From NCBI GenBank assembly GCA_022511485.1, contig JAFLUJ010000352.1, forward strand, positions 1 through 10,448: a DNA stretch of 10,448 bases, read 5' to 3'. Below, piece by piece: positions 1-6,515 of this stretch. Numbering within the stretch: the stretch's first letter is position 1; each line of letters opens with the position of its first letter. This DNA comes from Oscillospiraceae bacterium. Its GTDB lineage: Bacteria; Bacillota; Clostridia; Oscillospirales; Ruminococcaceae. The notes under the pieces are model-generated. The model did not search any database, was not told the DNA's origin, and worked only from the letters and a program-made list of their open reading frames with translations. The position numbers and the translations under genes are program-made.

Positions 1-342
1 CATATGATTTTTAATATCCCCGGTTGCCTGGGAAAGGAGCTCAGCAGTAAAGCCGTCGGAAAATCCCTCGGCGTCCAGCTTGTTATGGAGTTTCTTCCGC
101 AGGGATAATTTTGGTATCAGCTTCACAGCCTCGGTGATAAAATATGTAATTATCGCAAGTGCAAGGGTGCATACTGCCATAATGGGTATGTATCTTTTTA
201 TCTCAAATGTGCCGGAAAACACCGTAAAGAGATTCATAGCCATATTTATCGCAAAGCCTGCACAGCAGCCGAGAATGAGATATATCCCCCACCATAAGCC
301 TATTCCCTTGGCAATAATAAGAAGCTTCTGACCAAATTTCAT
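1..342 (-). CDS. Partial two-helix membrane protein of unknown function (C-terminus beyond window edge)
   Basis: An open frame of 114 codons runs leftward from an ATG at 342 to the first base of the window with no stop, so the 3' end is missing. Residues about 13-36 and 52-70 are strongly hydrophobic and look like two membrane helices. A basic stretch (LRKKLHNK, residues 81-88) follows, so the visible C-terminal part is probably cytoplasmic; it contains EGFSDGF near residues 92-98. I recognise no family. The start at 342 is preferred because AAAGGAATGGT lies about 10 nt upstream. An in-frame ATG at 354 directly abuts the GGA and is too close to use it. The gene follows aroE with a 96-nt gap and may be in the same transcript. 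The existence of the gene is fairly sure; its function is unknown. Confidence 0.72.
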   Translation of the reverse strand, partial: MKFGQKLLIIAKGIGLWWGIYLILGCCAGFAINMAMNLFTVFSGTFEIKRYIPIMAVCTLALAIITYFITEAVKLIPKLSLRKKLHNKLDAEGFSDGFTAELLSQATGDIKNHM

Positions 343-365
343 TTGCGTGACCATTCCTTTCCGGA

Positions 366-396
366 TATTTTTCAGGACAGCCCTACCGGAAAAATA
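366..396. other. AT-rich inverted repeat between aroE and the membrane protein gene
   Basis: Arms TATTTTTC (366-373) and GAAAAATA (389-396) are perfect 8-bp complements. The 15-nt loop could add a small AGG/CCT pairing (374-376 with 382-384). It lies just upstream of the ribosome binding site of the membrane protein gene on the leftward strand. The stem is almost all A-T and has no adjoining T tract of its own, so I do not call it a terminator. Confidence 0.3.
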
Positions 397-438
397 CCCT
401 TTTGCAGGGAAATTCTGATTTCCTGTGCACGTCCTGAT

Positions 439-1266
439 TTACTCTAAAGCTGCCTGCATATCTTTAATAAGCTGTTCGATGTCCTCGTCCTTATATTTTG
501 CGCCGCTCCATATTTCGTGAGCGACTACTGCCTGCCATACCAGCATTGCCATGCCTCCGATGGCTTTTATCCCGTTTTTCTCCGCAATAGACATGAGCTG
601 CGTAACGTTGGGATTGTAGATCACCTCGAAAACGGACTTGCAGCTTTTTATGACCTCCTCGGTAACGGGACACTCATTCACCTTTGGGAACATTCCCACG
701 GGACTTGCGTTTACCAGCAGGTCGAAGTCCCCGCTGATCTGCTGGTGGGTGATGACCCTTATCTGAGCCTTGGGATTCAGCTTGACAGCTTCCGCGGCGG
801 TGTCCTCCGCGCCCTTTATAAATTCGGGGAGAGCTACTATTGTAAGGTCAGCTCCGTGGAGGGCGGCTTCTATTGCCATCATTCTGCCGACCCCTCCGCA
901 GCCTATCTGGAGAACCTTGCCGTTTAAGGACGCTCCCCCTGCTTCGAGAGAACGGAGAAATCCGTAGCAGTCGGTATTGTAGCCGGTCTTTTTGCCGTCC
1001 CTGTTCACGACACAGTTTACGGAATTGTACCGACTTGCGGAAGTGTCCAGCTCGTCGATATGCTGTATGATGTCTACCTTGAATGGGATGGTTATGTTAT
1101 AGCCTCCCAGAGAATTAAGATAGTCCAGTCTGTTTGTAAGCTCCTCCGGGGGACACTCGCATATTTCGTACTCCGCGGTTTTTCCCTCTAATTCAAAGAG
1201 GCGTTTGTGAATGGGCGGGGACATTGTGTGCTTTAACGGGTATCCTAAAACTGCGTATTTTTCCAT
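439..1266 (-). CDS. aroE: Shikimate dehydrogenase (divergent AroE-family enzyme)
   Basis: The gene encodes 275 residues, the usual AroE length. AroE reduces 3-dehydroshikimate to shikimate in the aromatic amino acid pathway, in the cytosol. Family motifs are in order: GYPLKHTMSP near residues 8-17 (substrate-binding T14 and S16), NITIPFK with the expected catalytic Lys at K63, NTD with D99, a Rossmann GCGGVG at 122-127, NASPVGMFP, EVIYNP and a C-terminal GMAMLVWQA. The start at 1266 is preferred over the ATG at 1275: the upstream ATG abuts the AAAGGA ribosome binding site, and the 1266 start puts T14/S16 at the same numbers as S14/S16 of the E. coli enzyme. The dinucleotide site is unusual: GCGGVG replaces the common GAGGAAR, and the next strand ends in VALPEF with no NRT-like basic motif. 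A quinate- or NAD-type relative is possible. No other aromatic pathway gene is nearby. Confidence 0.88.
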   Translation of the reverse strand: MEKYAVLGYPLKHTMSPPIHKRLFELEGKTAEYEICECPPEELTNRLDYLNSLGGYNITIPFKVDIIQHIDELDTSASRYNSVNCVVNRDGKKTGYNTDCYGFLRSLEAGGASLNGKVLQIGCGGVGRMMAIEAALHGADLTIVALPEFIKGAEDTAAEAVKLNPKAQIRVITHQQISGDFDLLVNASPVGMFPKVNECPVTEEVIKSCKSVFEVIYNPNVTQLMSIAEKNGIKAIGGMAMLVWQAVVAHEIWSGAKYKDEDIEQLIKDMQAALE

Positions 1267-1301
1267 TGTTATCATTCCTTTTATTTTGATTTATAAATTC
1301 T

Positions 1302-1401
1302 GTTGAAAACAGTCCGCCGGCGGGGGCTCTGCCCTTCGACCCTGCCAAAGGAGCAAAGCCCCTTTGGAATCCCAGTGCAATTTTGCGCAAGCGCAAAATT
1401 G
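1302..1401 (-). repeat. Structured intergenic repeat, short copy A (downstream of the lipoprotein gene)
   Basis: This 100-bp element fills most of the gap between the lipoprotein gene and aroE. Read leftward, it starts one base after the lipoprotein stop with a hairpin of perfect 11-bp arms (1391-1401 with 1378-1388, 2-nt loop). Next comes a core at 1373-1318 that matches 54 of 56 bases of 7292-7347, including a CCAAAGGGGC/GCTCCTTTGG hairpin. It ends with GGACTGTTTTCAAC (1315-1302), which is identical to 7490-7503. CCGCCGGCGG at 1314-1323 is a self-palindrome. No U tract follows the stems, so a simple intrinsic terminator is not supported. It looks like a REP- or MITE-like dispersed sequence or a 3'-UTR structure; its function is unknown. 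Confidence 0.85.
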
Positions 1402-1402
1402 A

Positions 1403-3910
1403 TTATTTCAGTGAGAGCAGGTAATATCCTTTATTATTGAGAGTGCCGTCCTCGTTTCTTGGAGTGATGTCCGCTGCTTTGCCGTTGTCGTCAAGCTTCA
1501 AGGTCAGATAATAGTGCTGGACAAGATCCTGCATATGAGCGTCATAATTGATATTTATTATTCCGTTCTCTCTCAGAATAATTTCTTTCAGATCCCCGCC
1601 CATTGAGGAAATCTCATCAAGGAAAGCTCTTGTTCCCTTATATTCGGCAAGCTCCTCTTCGGTGATGATTTTTGCACCGTATTCGTTGAACGCTCCGCTT
1701 CTGTAATAGAACCAGTATTCCTTGGCGGTCTCCTCAGAGCCGTCGGAAAGGGCGTCCGATGCAGTTATATATCCGGAGAAGTCGTTTCCGGACTCCCCGC
1801 TGCGTGTCATATTTTTTGCATCGTAAGCGTTCAGACGTCTGGATCTTCCGTTTCTCATTATGTAATAATCAATTACGTCGCTCTGTTCTTCCGAACGGGG
1901 CTTTTTCAGGAGTATATCCCCCTCCAGAGTTATAAGCTCATATCCTTTTTCGCATTTCTCCGCGCCGTTTTCGTCTGTGAACCACAGCTCGTATTCGCCG
2001 TTTGCGCCATAGTATGCGTAAAGCTCGTTTTTGCCGTCCTCGTTGCTGTCCCCGAAAAATCTCTCCATAATGACAGACATATAATTCCCCTCGGCGGTGT
2101 CGTAGATCATTCCGGAGAATTTTTCAAAGTCAGACTGTTCTTTTTTGTCCTGTTCGTCACAGGCAGGAAGATAAGTACCGCCGTTTCCGTTCCCTGCGGT
2201 AAAGACCTTTCCGTTTCTGTACCGGACAGTGATATTGTCGAAGCTTTCGGCGTAGCCATCTACATCTAAAAGTTCTTTTTTTGCGCCGTAATTAATGTTT
2301 ATTATACCGTTGCCCCGCTTCAAAATACTGCGGATCTCCATATCCTTATCGGTATCGGTGATCTCTTGAAGGATCCTTTCCGCGCCCTCGTATTTCAGAA
2401 ATTCTTCTGTGGTTATTTCATTTCCGTAATACTCGCTGATCTTATCGTCAAGGAAATAGAACCAGTATGGCTTCCATGTTTTGCCGAACCAGCTCTGCTG
2501 TCCGTCGGAATATTCTTCATATCCGTAGTCCTTAGACATTCCGTAGCTTATAAGATCGCCGTATTTTCCGTCAGGCGTCAATTCTGAGGGATTGGGACTT
2601 TCCAATTCGGCGGCGGTGCTGTTTTTTATCAGATAACTATGGGTAGAGCTGTCGTTTCCTCCGTAGGGAGCGGGATAGACCCGTTCAACATTTACAATGG
2701 GCTGTCCTGCGGAAATCATTATCCGCGGCGTAAGCCACTGGAAAGAGTTATCCAGTTTATAAGCAATGCTTCCGGAAGCGAACCAGAGCTCTCCCTCTGC
2801 TCCGCCGGCTATCGTCCCATACTCGATCCGCTCTCCATAGACGGCGATAAGCTCATTTCTGCCGTCTCCGTCAATGTCTCCGAAAAGGGGATTTAAAATT
2901 TCATGATTATCCCCGCCTTCTGCGAAATTTTCGATCAGATCATGGAGCGCAAGCTGTTCCTCACTATAGGGAGCTAAAACAGACGGAAGATATACTCCGT
3001 AATTATTTTCTCCCTCGATATAAACATTTTTGACCCCCTTGCAGTCTCCCCCGCTTACATCATAGGTGAAAAATTTATTGCATATCACATCATTTTCCGT
3101 GATGGTATAATTCACATTCACGATGTCATTTTTCCGGTAAAGGATAGACACGACCTCGCCGCCCCTTGCGGTGATCTCGTCAAGAGCAGACTTTCCTCCG
3201 CTGTACTGCATGAAATCAGCCTTGGTTATTTTTTCTCCGGTGTATTCCTTTAGCTCCCCGTTCTCAAAATAGAACCAGTAGTCCTTCCATGTATGCTCTA
3301 CAGTGTCAGGACCTTTGTCATAGTCATGACAGACAGCGGTGTAAACGCCGTTTCCGATGCCGGTTATTTCCCCGATCTTTCCCGACGCTGACAGCTCATG
3401 TACATCTCCGCCAGAAACGTCATAGAGATAGGAATATCTTTTATTTTCTGTAGACAGCTTCACTATGACGCGTCCGCCTATCCATTCCCGGTCAGGCTCA
3501 AGACCGAAGCTGTGATCCCGAAGCTTTTTTACAGACGTTCCGTCGGTGAACCAGAACGATCCCCTGCACTCGGCAACAAGTCCGGCTTTGCCATCCTCGT
3601 CAAGAGGCACAAGAACCTCCGAACGGATCTCCGGATCACCGTTTTCTCCTTCTGAGATATAGGCAAGCAGCAGTTCTTCAAGAGCAGGTCGCTGTTCTTC
3701 CAGAACGGCTTCGTCGATTTCCGGAACAGCTTCGGTGACGGTGGTGGCTGATGTGACTTCTGCTGCCTCCGTGGCTGAGGTCTCGGAGGCTGTAGTATCA
3801 GCGTAGGTCTCCGCCGCCGTTGTGCCTGTAACTTCATTATTGCCCTCCCCGAAATTACATCCGCATAAAAGCAGGGAGAATATAAGTATTGCTAAAGTTC
3901 GTTTACGCAT
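1403..3910 (-). CDS. Large secreted lipoprotein with three tandem ~250-residue repeats, function unknown
   Basis: The gene encodes 835 residues. The N-terminus is a lipoprotein signal: RKR, a hydrophobic run, and a lipobox LCGC with the lipidated Cys at C18, so the protein is likely anchored on the outer face of the membrane. Residues about 25-62 are a Thr/Ala/Glu-rich linker. The rest is three related units (about 74-312, 313-583 and 590-835). Each unit has a D-x-[DN]-x-DG-x-x-E/A-L loop (103, 345 and 621 region; LDEDGKAGL, DIDGDGRNEL, DSNEDGKNEL), an LWF/FWF strand, a YWFYF/Y block (211, 482, 732) and an [IV][IV]N[IV]NY block (264, 537, 784). The first and third units have diverged most. 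The Asp-rich loops resemble calcium-binding loops of FG-GAP/VCBS-like proteins, but the fold is not established. The start is 3 nt after the fabD stop, with AAAGGTG as ribosome binding site inside the fabD end, so translation is probably coupled to fabD. I cannot assign a function. Confidence 0.88.
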   Translation of the reverse strand: MRKRTLAILIFSLLLCGCNFGEGNNEVTGTTAAETYADTTASETSATEAAEVTSATTVTEAVPEIDEAVLEEQRPALEELLLAYISEGENGDPEIRSEVLVPLDEDGKAGLVAECRGSFWFTDGTSVKKLRDHSFGLEPDREWIGGRVIVKLSTENKRYSYLYDVSGGDVHELSASGKIGEITGIGNGVYTAVCHDYDKGPDTVEHTWKDYWFYFENGELKEYTGEKITKADFMQYSGGKSALDEITARGGEVVSILYRKNDIVNVNYTITENDVICNKFFTYDVSGGDCKGVKNVYIEGENNYGVYLPSVLAPYSEEQLALHDLIENFAEGGDNHEILNPLFGDIDGDGRNELIAVYGERIEYGTIAGGAEGELWFASGSIAYKLDNSFQWLTPRIMISAGQPIVNVERVYPAPYGGNDSSTHSYLIKNSTAAELESPNPSELTPDGKYGDLISYGMSKDYGYEEYSDGQQSWFGKTWKPYWFYFLDDKISEYYGNEITTEEFLKYEGAERILQEITDTDKDMEIRSILKRGNGIININYGAKKELLDVDGYAESFDNITVRYRNGKVFTAGNGNGGTYLPACDEQDKKEQSDFEKFSGMIYDTAEGNYMSVIMERFFGDSNEDGKNELYAYYGANGEYELWFTDENGAEKCEKGYELITLEGDILLKKPRSEEQSDVIDYYIMRNGRSRRLNAYDAKNMTRSGESGNDFSGYITASDALSDGSEETAKEYWFYYRSGAFNEYGAKIITEEELAEYKGTRAFLDEISSMGGDLKEIILRENGIININYDAHMQDLVQHYYLTLKLDDNGKAADITPRNEDGTLNNKGYYLLSLK

Positions 3911-3913
3911 AAA

Positions 3914-4840
3914 TCAAACACCTTTAATGGTCTCTAATGCCTTTTCGAGCGTTTTTACATTCTCAACATTTACGGCGTTTACGCCTTTGAGGGTCTTTTT
4001 CACAAGTCCGGTCAGGACTTTATTCGGACCAAGCTCCACAAAGTTTTCATATCCTGCCTCCTGCAAAGCTGCAAGCTCGGAGGTGAATTTTACAGGGGAT
4101 ACGATATGCTTTGCAAGTTTTTCCGGCATATTGTCGAAATCGGTCTGCTCGCCGCCGATAAGGTTGGAGTAGAAAGTCACTGTGGGCTTGTTGAATGTTA
4201 TATCCGAAATTGCGGGAGCGAACTCGTCCGCTGCGGGCTGCATAAGCTTTGAGTGGAATGCCGCGCTTACTCCCAGTCTGACAGCCTTTGCTCCCATCTC
4301 AGTGAATTTTGCCGCCGCTGCTTCTGCTGCCGCAGTCTCTCCTGCGATAACAGTCTGGGCGGAGGAGTTATAGTTTACGGGAACTACATATCCGTCGATC
4401 TCAGAACATATCTGCTCGATCTCCTCTGCGGTCTTTCCAAGGATGGCATACATTGCTCCGCTGCTGCTTTCCGCCGCCTTCTGCATTGCGGAGGCTCTTG
4501 CCTTTATCACCCTGAAGCCGTCCTCAAAGGAAAGTATCCCGGAAGCAACCATTGCTGCGTATTCTCCCAGGGAGTGTCCAGCCACTGCGGAGAACTCCAC
4601 ACCGTGGATCTTCATGACCTCAAATGCGGTAAGGGAGGTCGCCATTATTGCGGGCTGGGAGATAACCGTCTGAGCAAGCTCCTCCTCGGTGGAATTATTG
4701 ATCTTCTCTGCTAAGTCGAAGCCGAGGATCTCGCTTGCACGTTCATAAACATTGATCTGTGGATACTTCTCACAAAGTTCCTTACCCATTCCCACATACT
4801 GAGAGCCTTGTCCCGAAAATAAAAATACTGTTTTTGACAT
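3914..4840 (-). CDS. fabD: Malonyl-CoA:ACP transacylase FabD
   Basis: The gene encodes 308 residues, the usual FabD length. The enzyme moves malonyl groups from CoA to acyl carrier protein to supply type II fatty acid elongation. Visible motifs are GQGSQ at 10-14, SQPA at 61-64, the nucleophile S90 in GHSLGEY, R115 in KARASAM, H196 in AAFHS, and GPNKVLTGL near the C-terminus. The start at 4840 is chosen because AGGAGG lies 10 nt upstream; the ATG at 4849 abuts the same AGGAGG. The gene is transcribed leftward, away from fabH, whereas many Firmicutes keep fabD inside the fab operon. The lipoprotein gene follows after 3 nt. Confidence 0.97.
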   Translation of the reverse strand: MSKTVFLFSGQGSQYVGMGKELCEKYPQINVYERASEILGFDLAEKINNSTEEELAQTVISQPAIMATSLTAFEVMKIHGVEFSAVAGHSLGEYAAMVASGILSFEDGFRVIKARASAMQKAAESSSGAMYAILGKTAEEIEQICSEIDGYVVPVNYNSSAQTVIAGETAAAEAAAAKFTEMGAKAVRLGVSAAFHSKLMQPAADEFAPAISDITFNKPTVTFYSNLIGGEQTDFDNMPEKLAKHIVSPVKFTSELAALQEAGYENFVELGPNKVLTGLVKKTLKGVNAVNVENVKTLEKALETIKGV

Positions 4841-4861
4841 TTTATGCATCCTCCTATAGAC

Positions 4862-4880
4862 GGAGACTTAGTCAGTCCCC
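4862..4880 (-). promoter_or_regulatory. Hairpin in the fabD mRNA leader
   Basis: In the leftward RNA, GGGGACU pairs with AGUCUCC (7 bp including one G-U) around the 5-nt loop GACUA. The hairpin ends about 8 nt before the AGGAGG of fabD and is preceded, not followed, by a U run. It is therefore not a terminator in the fabD direction and could influence ribosome access. On the opposite strand the same sequence has an A-C mismatch, which suggests the leftward RNA is the relevant one. Confidence 0.4.
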
Positions 4881-4901
4881 TAAAAAAATCTTTCAAAAGC
4901 G

Positions 4902-4930
4902 TTGACAACTTGGAAGAAAAATATTACAAT
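4902..4930 (+). promoter_or_regulatory. Sigma-A promoter for the fabH operon
   Basis: TTGACA (4902-4907) is a perfect -35 box, followed after exactly 17 bp by TACAAT (4925-4930), one base from the -10 consensus. Transcription would start near 4937, giving a leader of about 107 nt before fabH. This is the best promoter match in the window. Confidence 0.8.
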
Positions 4931-4967
4931 AATAATATATGCTTTTTATTTTATAGCCACTATTAAT

Positions 4968-4996
4968 ACTATACCATATATATTGTAAAATTACAA
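4968..4996 (-). promoter_or_regulatory. Promoter for the fabD-lipoprotein transcript
   Basis: On the leftward strand, TTGTAA (4996-4991, 4 of 6 to consensus) is followed after 17 bp by TATAGT (4973-4968, 5 of 6). TGG directly before TATAGT gives an extended -10 (TGn). The start would be near 4961, which lies 3' of the fabH promoter, so the two transcripts would overlap. The -35 box is the right half of the inverted repeat TTGTAA-AA-TTACAA (4983-4996), a possible operator. Confidence 0.55.
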
Positions 4997-5001
4997 GAGA
5001 T

Positions 5002-5022
5002 TGTCGAATGTTTTTTTCGACA
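5002..5022 (+). promoter_or_regulatory. Hairpin in the fabH mRNA leader
   Basis: TGTCGA (5002-5007) and TCGACA (5017-5022) are perfect 6-bp arms; a U-G pair can extend the stem outward. The 9-nt loop contains six of the seven Ts at 5011-5017. The hairpin ends about 8 nt before the GGGGG that serves as the fabH ribosome binding site. An in-frame ATG at 5008 lies in the loop and has no ribosome binding site, so it is not used as the start. Confidence 0.45.
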
Positions 5023-5043
5023 GTCAGGACGGGGGCAATAATT

Positions 5044-6039
5044 ATGTTTGGAATTGATATTTTGGGGACCGGTTCATACACGCCTACAATGAGGATCACT
5101 AACGATGATATGGCGAAAGTGGTGGAAACCAACGATGAGTGGATCTCTACCCGTACAGGAATAAAAGCCAGACATCTTGCAGACGGCGAGCCTACATGGA
5201 AAATGGGCACGGAGGCTGCAAAGGAAGCCATAAAAAACGCAGGGATAGACGTACTTGATATAGGGATCATCATCGACGCTACCATTACAAGCGACTTTTA
5301 TACTCCCTCTGTGGCGTGCGTTATACAAAATGAGATCGGCGCGTTTAACGCTGCCGCCTACGATCTTAATGCTGCCTGCTCCGGTTTCGTTTATGCTGTG
5401 GACGCGGCGAAAAGATACCTCCAGACTGAGCCGGATATGAAATATGTCCTTGTAGTGTCCAACGAAATGCTGTCAAGGATAACCGACTATACCGACCGTT
5501 CCACCTGTATCCTTTTCGGAGACGGTGCGGCAGCTGCGGTCATCGGACGTTCGGAAAAGCTGTTCACAAGCTACATCGGGGCTGACGGAAGGGGAGCACA
5601 CTCCCTTTATGCGAAATCCCATAAGGTCTTCCACGCGTTCAGGACAAGTCAGACCGACGATATGGACAGCGGAGATTTCGCGGCGGGCAGTACCTTCCTT
5701 GTACAGGACGGTAAGGAGGTCTACAAGTTTGCCACAAAGGCGCTTCCTACCGCAGCTCAGAAAGCTGCTGCAAAGATCGGTCTTGACATAAACGAAATAG
5801 ACTGGTTCATACCGCATCAGGCAAATATAAGAATTATTGAGACTGCTGCAAAAAATCTTGGGGTCTCAATGGATAAATTCATCGTCAACATAGAAGAACA
5901 CGGAAACACCTCCAGCGCGTCAATTCCAATTGCAATGCATGAAGCAATTGCCGCAGGAAAGATAAAACGAGGCGATAAGCTTTGTCTTGTGGGCTTCGGA
6001 GCGGGTCTTACAATGGGCGCTGTCATTACCGAATACTGA
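5044..6039 (+). CDS. fabH: Beta-ketoacyl-ACP synthase III FabH
   Basis: The gene encodes 331 residues, a typical FabH. It condenses an acyl-CoA primer with malonyl-ACP to start fatty acid synthesis. The N-terminus has the family pattern ILGTGSYTP followed by ITNDD. The Cys-His-Asn triad is visible: C112 in AACSGF, H258 in PHQAN with RII after it, and N288 in HGNTSSAS; GFGAGLTMG is near the C-terminus. The start at 5044 is preferred over the in-frame ATG at 5008: it has GGGGG about 8 nt upstream and places the nucleophile at residue 112, as in E. coli FabH. It is the first gene of the rightward operon, behind a near-consensus promoter. Specificity for acetyl-CoA or branched primers cannot be read from the sequence alone. 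Confidence 0.97.
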   Translation: MFGIDILGTGSYTPTMRITNDDMAKVVETNDEWISTRTGIKARHLADGEPTWKMGTEAAKEAIKNAGIDVLDIGIIIDATITSDFYTPSVACVIQNEIGAFNAAAYDLNAACSGFVYAVDAAKRYLQTEPDMKYVLVVSNEMLSRITDYTDRSTCILFGDGAAAAVIGRSEKLFTSYIGADGRGAHSLYAKSHKVFHAFRTSQTDDMDSGDFAAGSTFLVQDGKEVYKFATKALPTAAQKAAAKIGLDINEIDWFIPHQANIRIIETAAKNLGVSMDKFIVNIEEHGNTSSASIPIAMHEAIAAGKIKRGDKLCLVGFGAGLTMGAVITEY

Positions 6040-6078
6040 CGGTTATTACTTATCTTGCTTCTGAAAGGAGGACTGCCG

Positions 6079-6477
6079 ATGCTTGTTGATCATTACGATC
6101 CGGACAGCTATATTTATGACATGATTGAGCTTTATATAGAAAAGGCTTTTGAGACGCTGACCCAGAAAAGCGTGATATGGCTTATTATACAGGGAGTATT
6201 ATTAGCTTTTTCGGTGTGGGATAAAAACAGCAGGTTTTTCGTTATCCTTGCGGCTATCGGTATTTACTCCGTCCATGGAAGCCTTTCGGTGCGGATAAGT
6301 CTGAAACGAATGGAAACAGCTGCAAAACGGCTGTCTGAAATAAGATCAAAGCAGCTTGAACGCTCTCTTGACACAAGGAAAGAGAAGCTTCCGCAAAATG
6401 CGCAGATGTTTATCCCCATAAAGGTCTGGACTGCGGAGGGTCGTTCTGAAAATTACTTACAGTATAATTTGATTTGA
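6079..6477 (+). CDS. Small two-helix membrane protein between fabH and fabG, unknown function
   Basis: The gene encodes 132 residues that I do not recognise. The N-terminus is acidic (residues 1-30, with an amphipathic DMIELYIEKAFETL). Residues about 31-47 and 52-69 are hydrophobic and probably form a membrane hairpin. Residues 72-103 are highly charged, likely helical (KRMETAAKRLSEIRSKQLER), and probably cytoplasmic. The tail ends YLQYNLI. AAAGGAGG sits 7 nt before the ATG at 6079, a better start than the in-frame TTG at 6055. It lies 39 nt after fabH, and the fabG ribosome binding site begins right at its stop, so it belongs to the fab operon. This is where acpP or fabK often sits in other Firmicutes, but the protein resembles neither. 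A role in lipid metabolism is only a guess from position. Confidence 0.8.
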   Translation: MLVDHYDPDSYIYDMIELYIEKAFETLTQKSVIWLIIQGVLLAFSVWDKNSRFFVILAAIGIYSVHGSLSVRISLKRMETAAKRLSEIRSKQLERSLDTRKEKLPQNAQMFIPIKVWTAEGRSENYLQYNLI

Positions 6478-6515
6478 AAGGAGAATCCCCTGCTCTTAAC
6501 GGGGATATGGATATT
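6476..6515 (+). promoter_or_regulatory. Unusual fabG ribosome binding site separated from its start by a hairpin
   Basis: A strong GAAAGGAG (6476-6483) overlaps the stop of the previous gene. The fabG start at 6516 is 32 nt further on, far beyond normal spacing. Between them lies a perfect 6-bp inverted repeat, ATCCCC (6485-6490) and GGGGAT (6501-6506), with a 10-nt loop. If the stem folds, the effective gap becomes about 10 nt. An ATG at 6507 would then be only 1 nt away, which favours 6516. Confidence 0.6.

Noticed and set aside
80..331. Rightward 83-codon open frame at the left edge
   Set aside because: It lies opposite the leftward membrane-protein gene, has no ribosome binding site and reads as its antisense shadow.
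372..437. 7-bp inverted repeat TCAGGAC/GTCCTGA after aroE
   Set aside because: The loop is 52 nt and no T run follows; likely chance.
3529..3837. Leftward 102-codon frame rich in Arg, Pro and Gln
   Set aside because: It overlaps the N-terminal part of the lipoprotein gene in another frame; the composition is a frame-shifted reading of the Thr/Ala linker.
4868..4883. FapR-like site (TTAGTCAGTCCCCTAA)
   Set aside because: Only the outer TTAG/CTAA match; length and centre differ from the 17-bp FapR consensus, and the bases are better explained by the fabD leader hairpin.
5008..5043. Longer FabH starting at 5008
   Set aside because: That ATG is in a hairpin loop without a ribosome binding site and would shift the catalytic Cys from residue 112 to 124.
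6463..6468. TATAAT as a promoter for fabG
   Set aside because: No -35 box at a suitable distance, and it lies inside the end of the preceding coding region.
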